Shown in pieces: positions 12,424 to 25,800 of a stretch of DNA of 64,000 nt. The number at the start of each line of letters is the position of its first letter. The stretch's first letter is position 1. The notes under the pieces were generated by a model. That model did not search any database, was not told where the DNA came from, and worked only from the letters and a program-made list of their open reading frames with translations. The stretch is from Rostratula benghalensis (Eukaryota > Chordata > Aves > Charadriiformes > Rostratulidae), in the NCBI GenBank assembly GCA_013399305.1, contig VXAI01000166.1, forward strand, positions 1,712,034 to 1,776,033, in the 5' to 3' direction. The translations under genes were made by a program, and so were the position numbers.

Positions 12424-12542
12424 CCGTTCTGGCCTGCTCGGCGGTTCCGCTGCTCTATGGTGAGGCAGATGGCGGGCGGGGTGAGGGGCGGGCGGTAGCT
12501 GCCGCCGCTGCTGCCGGGGAACGCAGAACTCCGCATCCTGCT
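12424..12542 (+). other. ARL14EP: predicted non-coding first exon of ARL14EP
   Basis: The coding region starts in an exon whose acceptor is at 13996-13997, so a 5' untranslated exon must lie upstream, and the CpG island is the natural place. Two donors fit: CCTGCT|GTAAGA (last exon base 12542) and GGCAAG|GTACCG (last base 12562). The first is closer to consensus (GTAAGA). The 5' limit is only a guess placed just after the ETS site. The first intron would be about 1.45 kb and holds two poly-T tracts (12895-12914 and 12950-12975). Confidence 0.4.
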
Positions 12543-12894
12543 GTAAGAAAGTCCGCGGCAAGGTACCGGGGTGGTCTCCTACCGACAGCGGGAGGGGCGC
12601 GACGAGCAGCGGCCCCGCCGCGCCTGGGCCTTGGAGAGCCCTTCCCAGTGGCGGCCAGCGCAGACTGGGCCGCGGACCGGCCTGATGTTCGCCTCCCGCC
12701 CTGTGCACTTCCCGGCCGGCTCGGCGAGCAGGGCTGCCGGAGCGTTAGCGCCCGGCTGTTCGCTGATCTACCGCGTGGTTCTCAACCGGCGGCCCAGGCC
12801 TCGGGGCCTTCCCCGTTTGGATGAGAGCCTGTAATGCAGCGCTGTGCAACCGGAATAACAGGTTCAGACAGGGGGTCACATACGCAATTCGGAA

Positions 12895-12975
12895 TTTTTT
12901 TTTTTTTTTTTTTTCTGCCAGTCTAAACTGTATTTTCCTCTCTCCTTTGTTTTTTTTTTTTTTTTTTTTTTTTTT
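12895..12975. repeat. two poly-T tracts in ARL14EP intron 1
   Basis: T20 (12895-12914) and T26 (12950-12975) are separated by 35 bp of pyrimidine-rich sequence. They are homopolymer slippage tracts, and the reported lengths may be unreliable. Confidence 0.9.
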
Positions 12976-14025
12976 CCTGCAACAAGGAGCTAGAAAACCC
13001 TTGCTGAACCGCCGCTATTGCAGCATGTTTGTTTTGTACAAATGCTTCACTGTGCTGATCCTCATCACTGGCTTCTGCTTTCGTGTATCGTGTTTGGTGT
13101 GGTAAACACTAACTCGACACTCACAGGTGTCAATATAAGCCTTCTTTTAAGTACTTGGTTTTTAAAGCACTCTCCTGTTTTCACCAGAGAGAAAAAAGCC
13201 ATATACCACTCCCAAGGGGCAGGACTGAAAAAATGCCTCCCAAACGTCTACCAAAAATTCTTACAAATCAAGTTGACGTGTAACTTATGTCACCAACACA
13301 CTGGCATTTGAACAATCTGTGGCAATAGGCTTGATGTGCTTTCCCTCTCTTTAGTATAGAGGTATTTCAGGTGGTGTAGCCAACTGTCAACACAGATGCC
13401 TGCCAAGGATAGTACTGTAGCTATTTTCTGGTTTACTTTTTTTTTTTTTAATTATTTAGAGAGCCTTGCAAGAGTTATGATTTCTAATACATCTGCAAAT
13501 TTGGAAAATTCAAATAATCACTTTTCTATTGACCTGGTGTGCTTCCTCATCCACACACGCAACCCCCCCACCTTCCACAGCAGGAATAAGTCAAAAGTAG
13601 ACATTAGCATTAGAAGCAAGCTTGGTGTGTAGCCCATAACAGACTTCTTTGAATAGTTATTTGGCATTACCTAGATAGTCAGAATATTAACTCAGCTGCA
13701 GTGATCTCAGTTAGCAGTTCCAGTTATGTCAGTTTGAAAGACAAACTTCATGCACCTAATGAAAAAAGATTAGTTCTGAGTATAACTGGTTCGCTAATAT
13801 GGTGATTCCAGAAATAAAATCAGTGCACTTTTAGTTTTATCTAGGCTATAATTTCTTTACATGTTTTTCAAATTACTTAAAACTAATCTATCAAGCTTAC
13901 AGAAAGAAGTTTGCAGCACAAATCTAATTGATTTTTAATGCTTTCTCTAGGGTGATCTTCACATAAACTATTAAAGACTTCAAAGAATTTATTTTAGGTG
14001 AAATAAGTTGTTCTGACAAAGAGAA

Positions 14026-17289
<3,264 letters not shown>

Positions 17290-17745
17290 TGCATTTGTTT
17301 ATCCTAAATATATATTCTGTGCTTCAATTAAACTCAGCACGTTCACCATCTGGTGGTTTAATACAAACCATTGAACTTACCACGATTCACAAGATTAATG
17401 TGCTCACTTTCACATTCATTTTCAGTATGATCATAGAAGTACTCTTAATCATGCCACTGTCTTTTCACACTTCATTCTACCTTGTCAGTCATCTAAGTAT
17501 GTTCTTATTGAACAGTCTTTCACTGTTTTAAGTGTAAGGTGCTACATTTTCATATGGCAAATCCTGAACCACTCACCATGGTTTCATATACTGTTTTGTA
17601 GAGTGTGCCATGTCCATGTATCCCTCATTTTTCCTACTCTGTTTCAGGATCTCATGGTTTTAAATTTGTTCTGTGTGAAACAGTCTAAGAGTTCTCTGTG
17701 AATTTATATTTATTAATAAAGCTCTCTCCAGTATTGCTAATGAAT
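17290..17745 (+). other. ARL14EP: ARL14EP 3' UTR (predicted)
   Basis: This is AT-rich untranslated sequence after the TAG stop. The first canonical AATAAA on this strand is at 17715-17720, followed by a T/G-containing stretch suited to cleavage. The end is therefore placed about 25 bases downstream. An alternative AATAAA at 19327-19332 lies beyond a CR1 insertion and is less likely to be the main end. Confidence 0.55.
17715..17720 (+). terminator. poly(A) signal AATAAA for ARL14EP
   Basis: This canonical hexamer lies 425 bp after the stop codon of ARL14EP and is the first on the sense strand. Its use is inferred and not shown by the sequence alone. Confidence 0.5.
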
Positions 17746-18410
17746 GCTGTATATTATTCCAGCTACATGTCATAAATTCAATGCTGTTCACTTGAATGGT
17801 TACAAAGACATTTAGGAGTCCAGATGCCATCCAACTTACTGGGATTTGAGATATAGTTATCCTTAGGAATTCAGGCCTCACTGTTAAAGTGTCATTAAAC
17901 TGCCACGGCACTGAAAAATATGTTAAAGTATTTAAATATGGTACTGTTTTGGTTTCTGTACAACAACAAAACTGAAATTATTTTGCTATAGGTGTTACCA
18001 GTCTGTAATTGGACTGGACTGGTACTTCAACAGACCTTTCTCTTTTTTTTTTTTTTTAATATTTATTTGTTCTTAAGGTAAAGGTTTGCATGCAACTGAA
18101 ATTAATTTGAGTGTCCTTTTCCAAACTGGAAATATGTACACTGCTACAAGGAAATCACAGTTGAATTGATACATTTGGTTGATGCGTTATCCTATCCTCA
18201 CAACATTAAGATTTTACAGTACAACAAGATTTATGGAAGAGGTTTTATAAATGAAATCTTAGTAACGTTAGGTGTTATCCTTCAGTATTATTGTTGTGAT
18301 TTGGATAAATTTCCTATTTCTGTGATAGTCTTGGAAGATCTGCATGTTTATTGGGTCACATTCATGCAAGAATACTATTAACTATTGATTGCCAAAGACT
18401 TAACCACATA
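17746..18410. other. intergenic, nothing recognised
   Basis: AT-rich DNA just past ARL14EP. Apart from a T-rich run near 18043-18058 I see no structure. Open frames here are short and unlike any protein I know. Confidence 0.5.
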
Positions 18411-18414
18411 AGCC

Positions 18415-19166
18415 TCAGGAGGTTCACCAAGGTCAAGGGCAAGGTCCTGCACCTCAGTTGAGGCAATACCCAGTGTCACTACAGGTTGGGGGATGAAGGG
18501 ATTGAGAGCAGCCCTACTGAAAAGGACTTGAGGTATGACTGGTGGATGAAAACCTGGACATGAGCCAACAATGTGCACTCACCACTCAGGAGGCCAACTG
18601 TATCCTGGGCTGCATCAAATGTGGCCAGCACGTCAAGGGATGTGATTCTGCCCATCTGCAGACCCCACCTGGAGTACTGTATCCAGCTCTAGAGGTCTCA
18701 GGACACGACACGTTGGAACAGGTCCAGACGAGGCCACAAAAATGATGAGAAGGATGGTGCACCCCTCCTGTGAGGACAGGCTGAGAGTTGGGGTTGTTCA
18801 TCTTGGAGAAGGGAACGCTCCAGGGAGACCTTGTTGCAGGTTTTCTGTCTTCAGCGGGGGTCTATAAGAAAGATGGGGACAAACTAAATTTTTAGCAGGG
18901 CCTGTAGTGGTAGGACAGGGGTTAATGGTTTTAAGCTAAGAGAGGGTAGATGTAGACTAGATGCAAGGTGGAATTTATTTATTTACTTATTTATTTTTAC
19001 AGTGAGGGTAGTGAAGCACTGGCACAGGTTTCCCAGGGATGAGGCATCTACCACCTCACTGAAAACATTCAAGATGAAGTTAGACAGGGTTCTTAGCAAC
19101 CAGATCTCCCTGCTTATTGCAGGGGAGGTTGAGCTAGACCTTTCAAGGTCCCAACTATTCTGTGAT
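18415..19166 (+). mobile_element. CR1 LINE 3' portion, old and decayed
   Basis: CR1 landmarks run in order on the + strand: AAGGTCCTGCACCTCAGTTG, the cysteine-poor linker with GACATGAGCCAACAATGTGC, ATCCTGGGCTGCATCAA, CACCTGGAGTACTGTATCCAGCTC, TTGGAACAGGTCCAGACGAGG, and near the end TTCAAGATGAAGTTAGACAG and AAGGTCCCAACTATTCTGTGA. Many substitutions and frame breaks show an old insertion. A TTTA microsatellite (18973-18998) has expanded inside it, next to the ACAGTGAGGGTAG motif. Confidence 0.88.
18973..18998. repeat. (TTTA)n microsatellite inside CR1
   Basis: About six TTTA units with one imperfect (ACTT) unit, inside the decayed CR1 just before its GTGAGGGTAG segment. The A/T-rich expansion is not part of the CR1 consensus I know. 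Confidence 0.8.
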
Positions 19167-19169
19167 AAA

Positions 19170-21200
19170 GTTGGATAATTGTGCTATTTGTTTAGAGTAT
19201 TTGCTTCTCCAATAAGCATCATGATGATTGCGCCACTAAAATCCAAAGTTATGCTTTGAGTTGTAGTGACATCTGCTGGTCCTAGTGAAGTATAAGCATA
19301 AACTTATATTACATCCTTATTATGAAAATAAACAGACTTGTTTTGATCAGAGCATTGGCTGTTCTGCCAACAGTTGTTTCTTCTCATTGGCCTTGGATTC
19401 CAGCCACATCATCACAAGAACCGTCCATCATGCAAGTTTATTTAGGGAGAGCAGCACACTGTTTAGACTTCTCCAGACAGCAACACCAAAACTGAGTAAT
19501 ACCCATGGCTTCCCTTACATGCAGGTGGCATTTAATTCATTTTACTTTGTTGGCAACGGAGCATGCTTATCCTGACATCTCAAATTCTCTTGTGTGCTTG
19601 ATCCGTATTTGGAACTGTTTCACATCTTAACCAACCTTTTGGATTAGATTAAAATATAAATAGGTATCTTCATGAAGGTGAGAGGGGGAAAAGCTGGTCC
19701 AATCTTGTGTTTTTATGCTTTTACTATTTTTTAAAATTGGACCAGAATCATCCGTACCCATTGTTAATAAACTTAACAGGTTTCTAACCAGCGACAGATC
19801 ATATTCATCAAACAGTCCACAGTTAGACTTTAGATTCAGTGTTAACAGCATTTCACTTAAGTGAAATGCTAGTCCACCAGTAGCCCAAATTGCCTATAGC
19901 ATCCCATTATTAGAACTGCATTTCTCCATCTCGTCTCTGAAAAGTTGCTATATTCAGTCTCTCATTTTACAGAGTCACTAAGCCATGAGTACTTTCCCAA
20001 ATAAATGGCTCAAGTTGATTCCTAGCAAACTGCATAGGACTGCTGTTTGACTAAAAGCCTGCATTAAGTACTGGGTACTGTTGGTTGTTATAGGAGATTT
20101 AGGGGTTTTTTTCCAGTAAAACAGGACTTTGTGTTGTTTATTCACATGTCCTGCTTTCTTGTTTGAGATATTTTCATTTAGCTCCATTTCCTTAACTTGC
20201 CTAAGTTGTTGTGTGTTATTAAGTTCAATCATTTTTTTTTTTATACACTTCATGCACCCTTCATTTATTTTCCTGTTGAAACATACAGTTGCAAGTCAAA
20301 CTTCATCTTGCTGGGTTTAAAATGCTTACAGCTATAAATTTCTCCATTTTTTTTTCCTCCTGTATGTTTTTATAAACACCATACAAATTTACCCAGTCAG
20401 CATAATACACAACCTATTTTATCATCATTTAAAATGTTTGCATTTTGTTCTCAGTAATGTCCATAGCTCCCCATCTTTCAGAATTAGTCTACAAGTAAGC
20501 CTGTTAAACAGTACGTTCTTTTATTATAGCCAAAGGAAACAACTACTTTCCAAAAAAGCCAAAGTTCATAAACCAGACTTAATAACCATTTTAAGTGCTG
20601 CACACATTAAAGAGAAAAGCCAAGTGCAGATATACCCCCATTACCATGTTAAAATTTGCCTTTTGCTATTATTTGCTGTGTGAGCTGGCACAGGCAGGAT
20701 GCAGGAACAACCACAAAAACATGCATAAAATGCAAACAGTAAGTTTATTCTCATTAGCTTGCCAACTGGGGATATCTGAAGCAGTACCCAGGCACAAGCA
20801 CACAATACACAAGTGGGGATGCAGGTATCATGGAACTTGGTCCCTCCTAGAGGACCTGCAGACCTGCTCTTTTATAATCAAGGATTAGTTTATGCAGGTA
20901 TAGTTTAACACCATGCTTTGATCTTTCCCACAGCAGGGCAGGACTCTCAAGCACATTTGATGGGGTGCCTCCAAGTCTATCATGGGCCTATGTTATCTAA
21001 ACACAGACGTTCTGTTTGTCCAGCACACAAGGCTAAGAAACAATAAGTACGATAACTTGTGGTCTTCAACACCTCAGATGCAAGTCACTCAAGCATGCTT
21101 ACAATCCTCTTATTTTCCCCACGTCCCACCCCTTCCACCTACAACTTCCACTGGGGCTACCAAAGCTGTTCATTTGGGCTTCTGGATGTAGGATCTTTTA
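19170..21200. other. intergenic; contains a perfect palindrome
   Basis: No gene was recognised. The one striking element is a 24-bp perfect palindrome at 19847-19870. The rest is AT-rich with short, unfamiliar open frames. Confidence 0.5.
19847..19870. repeat. perfect 24-bp palindrome
   Basis: The half-site AGCATTTCACTT is followed at once by its exact reverse complement, with no spacer and no mismatch. Flanking bases do not extend the symmetry. It could be a cruciform-forming site, a dimeric protein site or the remains of a small inverted-repeat element. The bases alone do not decide which. Confidence 0.9.
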
Positions 21201-21202
21201 CA

Positions 21203-22460
21203 GAGGCACACAGACAATCCCCACAAAACCCATGCCCTACAATCTTGGCCACTAGAGCATGCCCTGAAGTGCCATATCTACATGTCTTAAATACCTCCAG
21301 GGATCACAACTTGACCATCTCCCTGGGCAGACCATTCCAGTACCTGACCACTCTTTCAGGAAAGTAATTCTTCCCGATACTCAGTCTAAATCTCCCCTAC
21401 TGCAACTCCAGACCATTTCCCTCTGGTCCTGTCATTCACTAGGGAGAAGAGGCCAGCACCCGCCTCTCTTCAACCTCCTTTCAGATAGTTGTAGAGCGCA
21501 ACAAAGGTCTCCCCTCGACCTCCTCTTCTCCAAACTAAATGTGTCCAGCTCCCTCAGCCTCTCCTCACAGGACTTGTTCTCCAGACTCCTCACCAGCTTG
21601 GTAGCTCTCCTCTGGACATGCTCCAGCACCTCAATGTGCTTCTTGTAGTGAGAGGCTCAGAACTGAACACATTACCCTAGGTGAGGCTTCACCAGTGCCA
21701 AGTACAGAGGCACAATTACTTCCCTGCTCCTGCTGCCCACACTATTCCTGATACAGGCCAGGATGCTGTTGGCCTTCTTGGCTTCCTGGGTGCACTGCTG
21801 GCTCATCTTAAGCCAGCTGTCCACCAACACCACCAAGTCCTTTGCTGCTGAGCAGTTTTCCAACCACTCTTCACCAAGCCTGTAGTGTTGCCTGGGGCTA
21901 TTATGACCAAAATGCAGGACCTGGCACTTGGCCTCAGTGAACCTCATACAGTTGACCTTGGCCCATCAATCCAACCTGTCCAGGTCCCTCTGTAGAACCT
22001 TCCTATCCTCAAGCAGATCAACACTCCCACCTAGTTTGGCGTCATCTGCAAATTTAGTGAGGGTGCACTCAATCCCCTCAGCCAGATCATCAATAAAGAT
22101 ATTAAACAAGACTGGGCCCAAAACTGAGCTCTGAGGGACACCACTGGTAACCAGCTGCCAACAAGATCTCACCCCATTAATCACAATTCTCTGGACACAG
22201 CCATCCAGACAGTTTTTCACCCAGTGGATAGTACAGTTGTCTATGCCATGATCCCCCAGCTTCTCCAGCAGAATGCTGTGGGGGAGAGTGTCAAAGGCCT
22301 TACCAAAGTCCAGGGAGACAACATCCACAGCCTTCCCCTCATCCAGAAGGCAGGTCACATGGTCATAGAAAGAGATCAGGTCAGTTAAGCACGACCCCCC
22401 TTTTGTAAACCCATGCTGGCTGGCCCTGAACCCTTGGTTGCCCTGCACCTGCCATGAGAG
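21203..22460 (-). mobile_element. CR1 LINE, RT palm to 3' UTR, two nonsense breaks
   Basis: This is the longest CR1 copy in the window, about 1.26 kb on the minus strand. From its 5' edge it encodes the reverse transcriptase palm: [38 protein letters not shown] and the catalytic box FADDAKLGG. The later segments are [23 protein letters not shown], the [18 protein letters not shown] segment, [13 protein letters not shown] and [11 protein letters not shown]. The open pieces 22472-21966, 21947-21672 and 21629-21432 share one frame. They are separated by only two stops, one TGA where CR1 normally has Arg (a CpG-type C-to-T change) and one TAA where it has Tyr, before the frame is lost near 21432. 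The extreme 3' tail is missing. Confidence 0.93.
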
Positions 22461-22822
22461 CAATAAACCCATATAGGAAGAGGAACAAACACTTATCTAC
22501 AATAATGCTTTGAATCAGGTACTCTCCTCATTCTATGATGGAATCAAACCTCTCAGCCAGCCAGGCACCACCAGTAGGTTGTTTCATTTGCTGCATTAAG
22601 TCCTGGAGATGATAAATGCTGTCCACTGCACTGGCCAATTCATGTTAGGTGAAGCAAGCATTCAAAAATCAGAGCAGCGTTTGTGGTGTCAGAAAAGGAA
22701 ATAGTCCACTGCAAATCAGTTTTGTGATGTTCTTGGCATTCAGCTGTTACCTATTTAGAAAAAAAATAGCAATGAGGAACTTTAATATGAAAAACATGTT
22801 GCATAGTATAATTATGCAATAC

Positions 22823-22838
22823 AGCTACTACTACTACT
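22823..22838. repeat. short (CTA)n microsatellite
   Basis: About five CTA triplets in a row (AGCTACTACTACTACTGTC). A minor simple repeat. Confidence 0.75.
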
Positions 22839-25800
22839 GTCTTGCAGCACATGGCACTTGAGCCTATTTACAATGCTCCTCACTAGTCTTCCATTATTTT
22901 CCCACAGTTACAAAAATTAAATGGCCAGACAAAGTTGATGTATTCAAAGGACAGAAATCAATGACAATAAAAGAATCTGGTTTATGAATAATACGTATCC
23001 CATGGATCAGTTTGAGTTTATTGAACAGAAGCTCCAGATTTGTGATGTTAAGTATCATTTCATTTTTTCTCAAACAGAGCAAAATTCACATGAAGTTTAG
23101 AACATGGTCAAATTTAGCATCTTCTAAAGTAAATCAGAGTTCTTCTGTGAAAACCTTGTGAGGATTACCACAGAACTTTGGGGTCATATCTGAGACAGGA
23201 TGTACCCTTTTGTTTCCCCCTTAGTAGAGTTGAATATTTCAAACTGATGAAGCGTGCCCTGGAATGCTTTCTGTTACATGCTCAAAATAATAATACAGTA
23301 CAGTCACATAGTTCACACAGAGAATGTGTTAACACTTTCAGAATCTATGCTACAAAGGCACGTATCGACATTACAACTTCATCCCTACTCACAGCATGAA
23401 TTTGGTTTTCTTTTAATCAATTAAGTTCATAACTCTTAGGAGCTAGGATGAGGAGACTTAACTTTTGAACCTCTTGGCTGACCATTCAATACATCACAAA
23501 CAGCAGGAAGTGGACAAACCAACACAAAAAGCATGATTTTATAAGTCTAAAAAGTTAGAATTAAAGCCTCTAAAGGAAAAACAGAAAACCGGGTTAAGGT
23601 AATTTTTTTTTTTTTCCTGATTTAAGACCTGTTTTAATGTTCTTTTTAGCCTTATTACCTGTTACCCATATTAGCCAGAATGGGCTAAGAGACAACCGCA
23701 CAAGAGCTCACGCTGAAATGCGTTAGTAACAGATCTACACAGATATTTAGTATTCAAGAGAACATCTGTCACTTGTTACGTAACCAACAGCTACAACTTG
23801 CTGGAATCAGCAGTAAAGCCGTTGAGGTCTCCTAGTCTCATGATGAAGCATAAAAATACAAGTTTCGGTTTCATTTTATTTGTTTTGCTCTATAATTAGC
23901 ATTTCACGTTTTTAGTCATATATGTATCTCAGTAAATTTCAACGTTTTTAAACTGATTTCTCAGTGGAATATAGGTTGTACAGGCATGCAGTATCTTGAC
24001 CCTCATGATCCAGACAATTTTCCACAGTAATTCTTCAGCAAACATTGCTAAAGTTTTATTCACCCTTATACTAATTTCTAACTAGTCAATATTATACAAA
24101 TGACAACTCTGAACAAGCTTAACAGTTCCCTCCAACTTTGTTATACATATTTTTAAATCCTAACAATAGTAGAGGAACAGTTTATTAAAATGATTGTATT
24201 TGTAATTAACAATCTTTGAATACAAGTTGCATCTAAAGTTTACCAAGGTGGAAGGTGTAAATGGAACTACTCTTAAAATCATTCATCGCTATTAGAATTC
24301 AAATTAACAGCTGTCCTCAAAGCACATGTTAAAAAGTATTGTCAGGAAGTGAGAACGGTTGCAATTAGGCCACCCAGTTCACCCTTTTGTAGAGGTTTTG
24401 TTTGAAACGCGTTGTCCTGCTCAGAAATGGGGCTTTTGCATTTTAAAAGTTCCTTATACCCAGCAGAGGGCATCAGCTTACTGCAAACCTGACCATGAAC
24501 TTCCTTGGATGTATCCCCAGCCATCTAAGCAGAAGGGATTTCATTACTGGACAGGTTCAGGAATCGAGCCCAAGCCAAGAAATGCATTACTTGTTTCTGT
24601 GAGGTTGAAATATAGCAGACTTAAGTACAAGATTAGCACTTAAAATTAAAAAAACCCGCTCTTTTGGGTATTTATAGAAGCTTCTCACCTACCCTTTCTT
24701 GCATTTTACTTGATAACTCTACCTACTTTAAATTGTTCATTGTAGCTACTGAATTAATGCCACAAAACAGACTACATTGATTTCCATATACCAAAACAAA
24801 AAAAGAAAAGAACAAAGTAATCCCAACAAACATCAGCTAAGCATCCAAATTTGAGCCACTTACCATAATAAGTGAAAACTGAACTTCTCAAAGAGAAATC
24901 ACTGGAATCATACTCCAGTCACAGTTCTTAAGGCATCTTCCATCATCTAAGAGACTGGAACAAAGGACTAAAGTATGCTATCCAGAGCCCATCCCAGGTA
25001 GAGAAGAAACAAGCATTATAATCTAATGTATATACAAAGACTACAATGCAATTCTATTAACAAAACTACTTCAACTAAAGGTAGAAAAACTAGATTTTTC
25101 CCAACTTTCAGTAGTGAAATTTCTTAAACTTAGTAGTTCTCATTCTAGTTCATCCTTCCTAGAAGTACCTGGTAATCTAGATGTATTCAAGAGAACGAGT
25201 TTTCTCCTCACTTCAGTTCTGTTACAAGCTTGTAGCACAAAAAAAATAATAAAAAAAACCCAAAACACAAACTTCTAAACCAACCAAACATAAAAATACC
25301 CATGTTCAAGCTGCCCCTCTCCTTCTGCTTTATACGACAGCAGTGGTCTGGCAGGTGACTGCTTTGATAGTTTCCAATCAGACAGGCTGGGGCCTGACAG
25401 CTGACTTCAATGTTATTGCAACCTTTCTACTGACAACCAGTTCTTACTAATAAGCCTTAATTAGATTATATTTCAGTTTAGTTTTCACTTATTATCTTTG
25501 TGCTGCTCCCTGGAAGTTTCAGCTCAATCTCTAAGAAAGGATAAAATCAGAGTTATTACTCTGTTGAATATACTTGTGTAGGATGTCTAGCCTCCAGCCA
25601 GACCCCTTAAACGATACAGACTCCTTAGATCATCACTGAGGGGGCCCCAAATCTCAGCTACGCTGTTCCCTCAAGCCAGTTTGTCTGTGTATTTGCTTGG
25701 CAATAGCAGGCTGTTCTGTCTCACTGGTGAGCTCAAATGATGGGGTCCCAAAATAAAATGCTTGGGTAAGCTTTACAGCATTGCTCCCTAAACACCAGAT

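Larger units (their letters stand above)
11875..12830. promoter_or_regulatory. CpG-island promoter of ARL14EP
   Basis: Base composition changes abruptly from AT-rich to strongly GC- and CpG-rich over about 950 bp, just upstream of ARL14EP. The stretch contains typical TATA-less promoter sites: a GC box CCCCGCCCC (12310-12318), an E-box CACGTG (12356-12361), an ETS site CCGGAAGTG (12415-12423) and a YY1-like CAGATGGCGG (12466-12475). The ETS/YY1 pair close before the predicted donor at 12542 suggests a start site around 12.42-12.50 kb. The island is interrupted by an assembly gap. Long open frames across it on both strands are by-products of GC richness and of the Ns, not genes. Confidence 0.85.

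Noticed and set aside
11843..12498. Long open frames on both strands across the CpG island and the N run
   Set aside because: They contain a block of undetermined residues and consist of Pro/Arg/Gly/Ala-rich sequence typical of GC-rich DNA. No known protein is recognised.
12229..12834. Overlapping 87-159-codon frames in the 3' half of the CpG island
   Set aside because: They overlap on both strands, have GC-driven composition, and cover the promoter and first non-coding exon of ARL14EP.
24541..24590. tRNA-like T-arm (GGTTCAGGAATCGAGCC)
   Set aside because: It does not fit the T-loop consensus, and there is no matching acceptor stem, D-arm or anticodon arm upstream.
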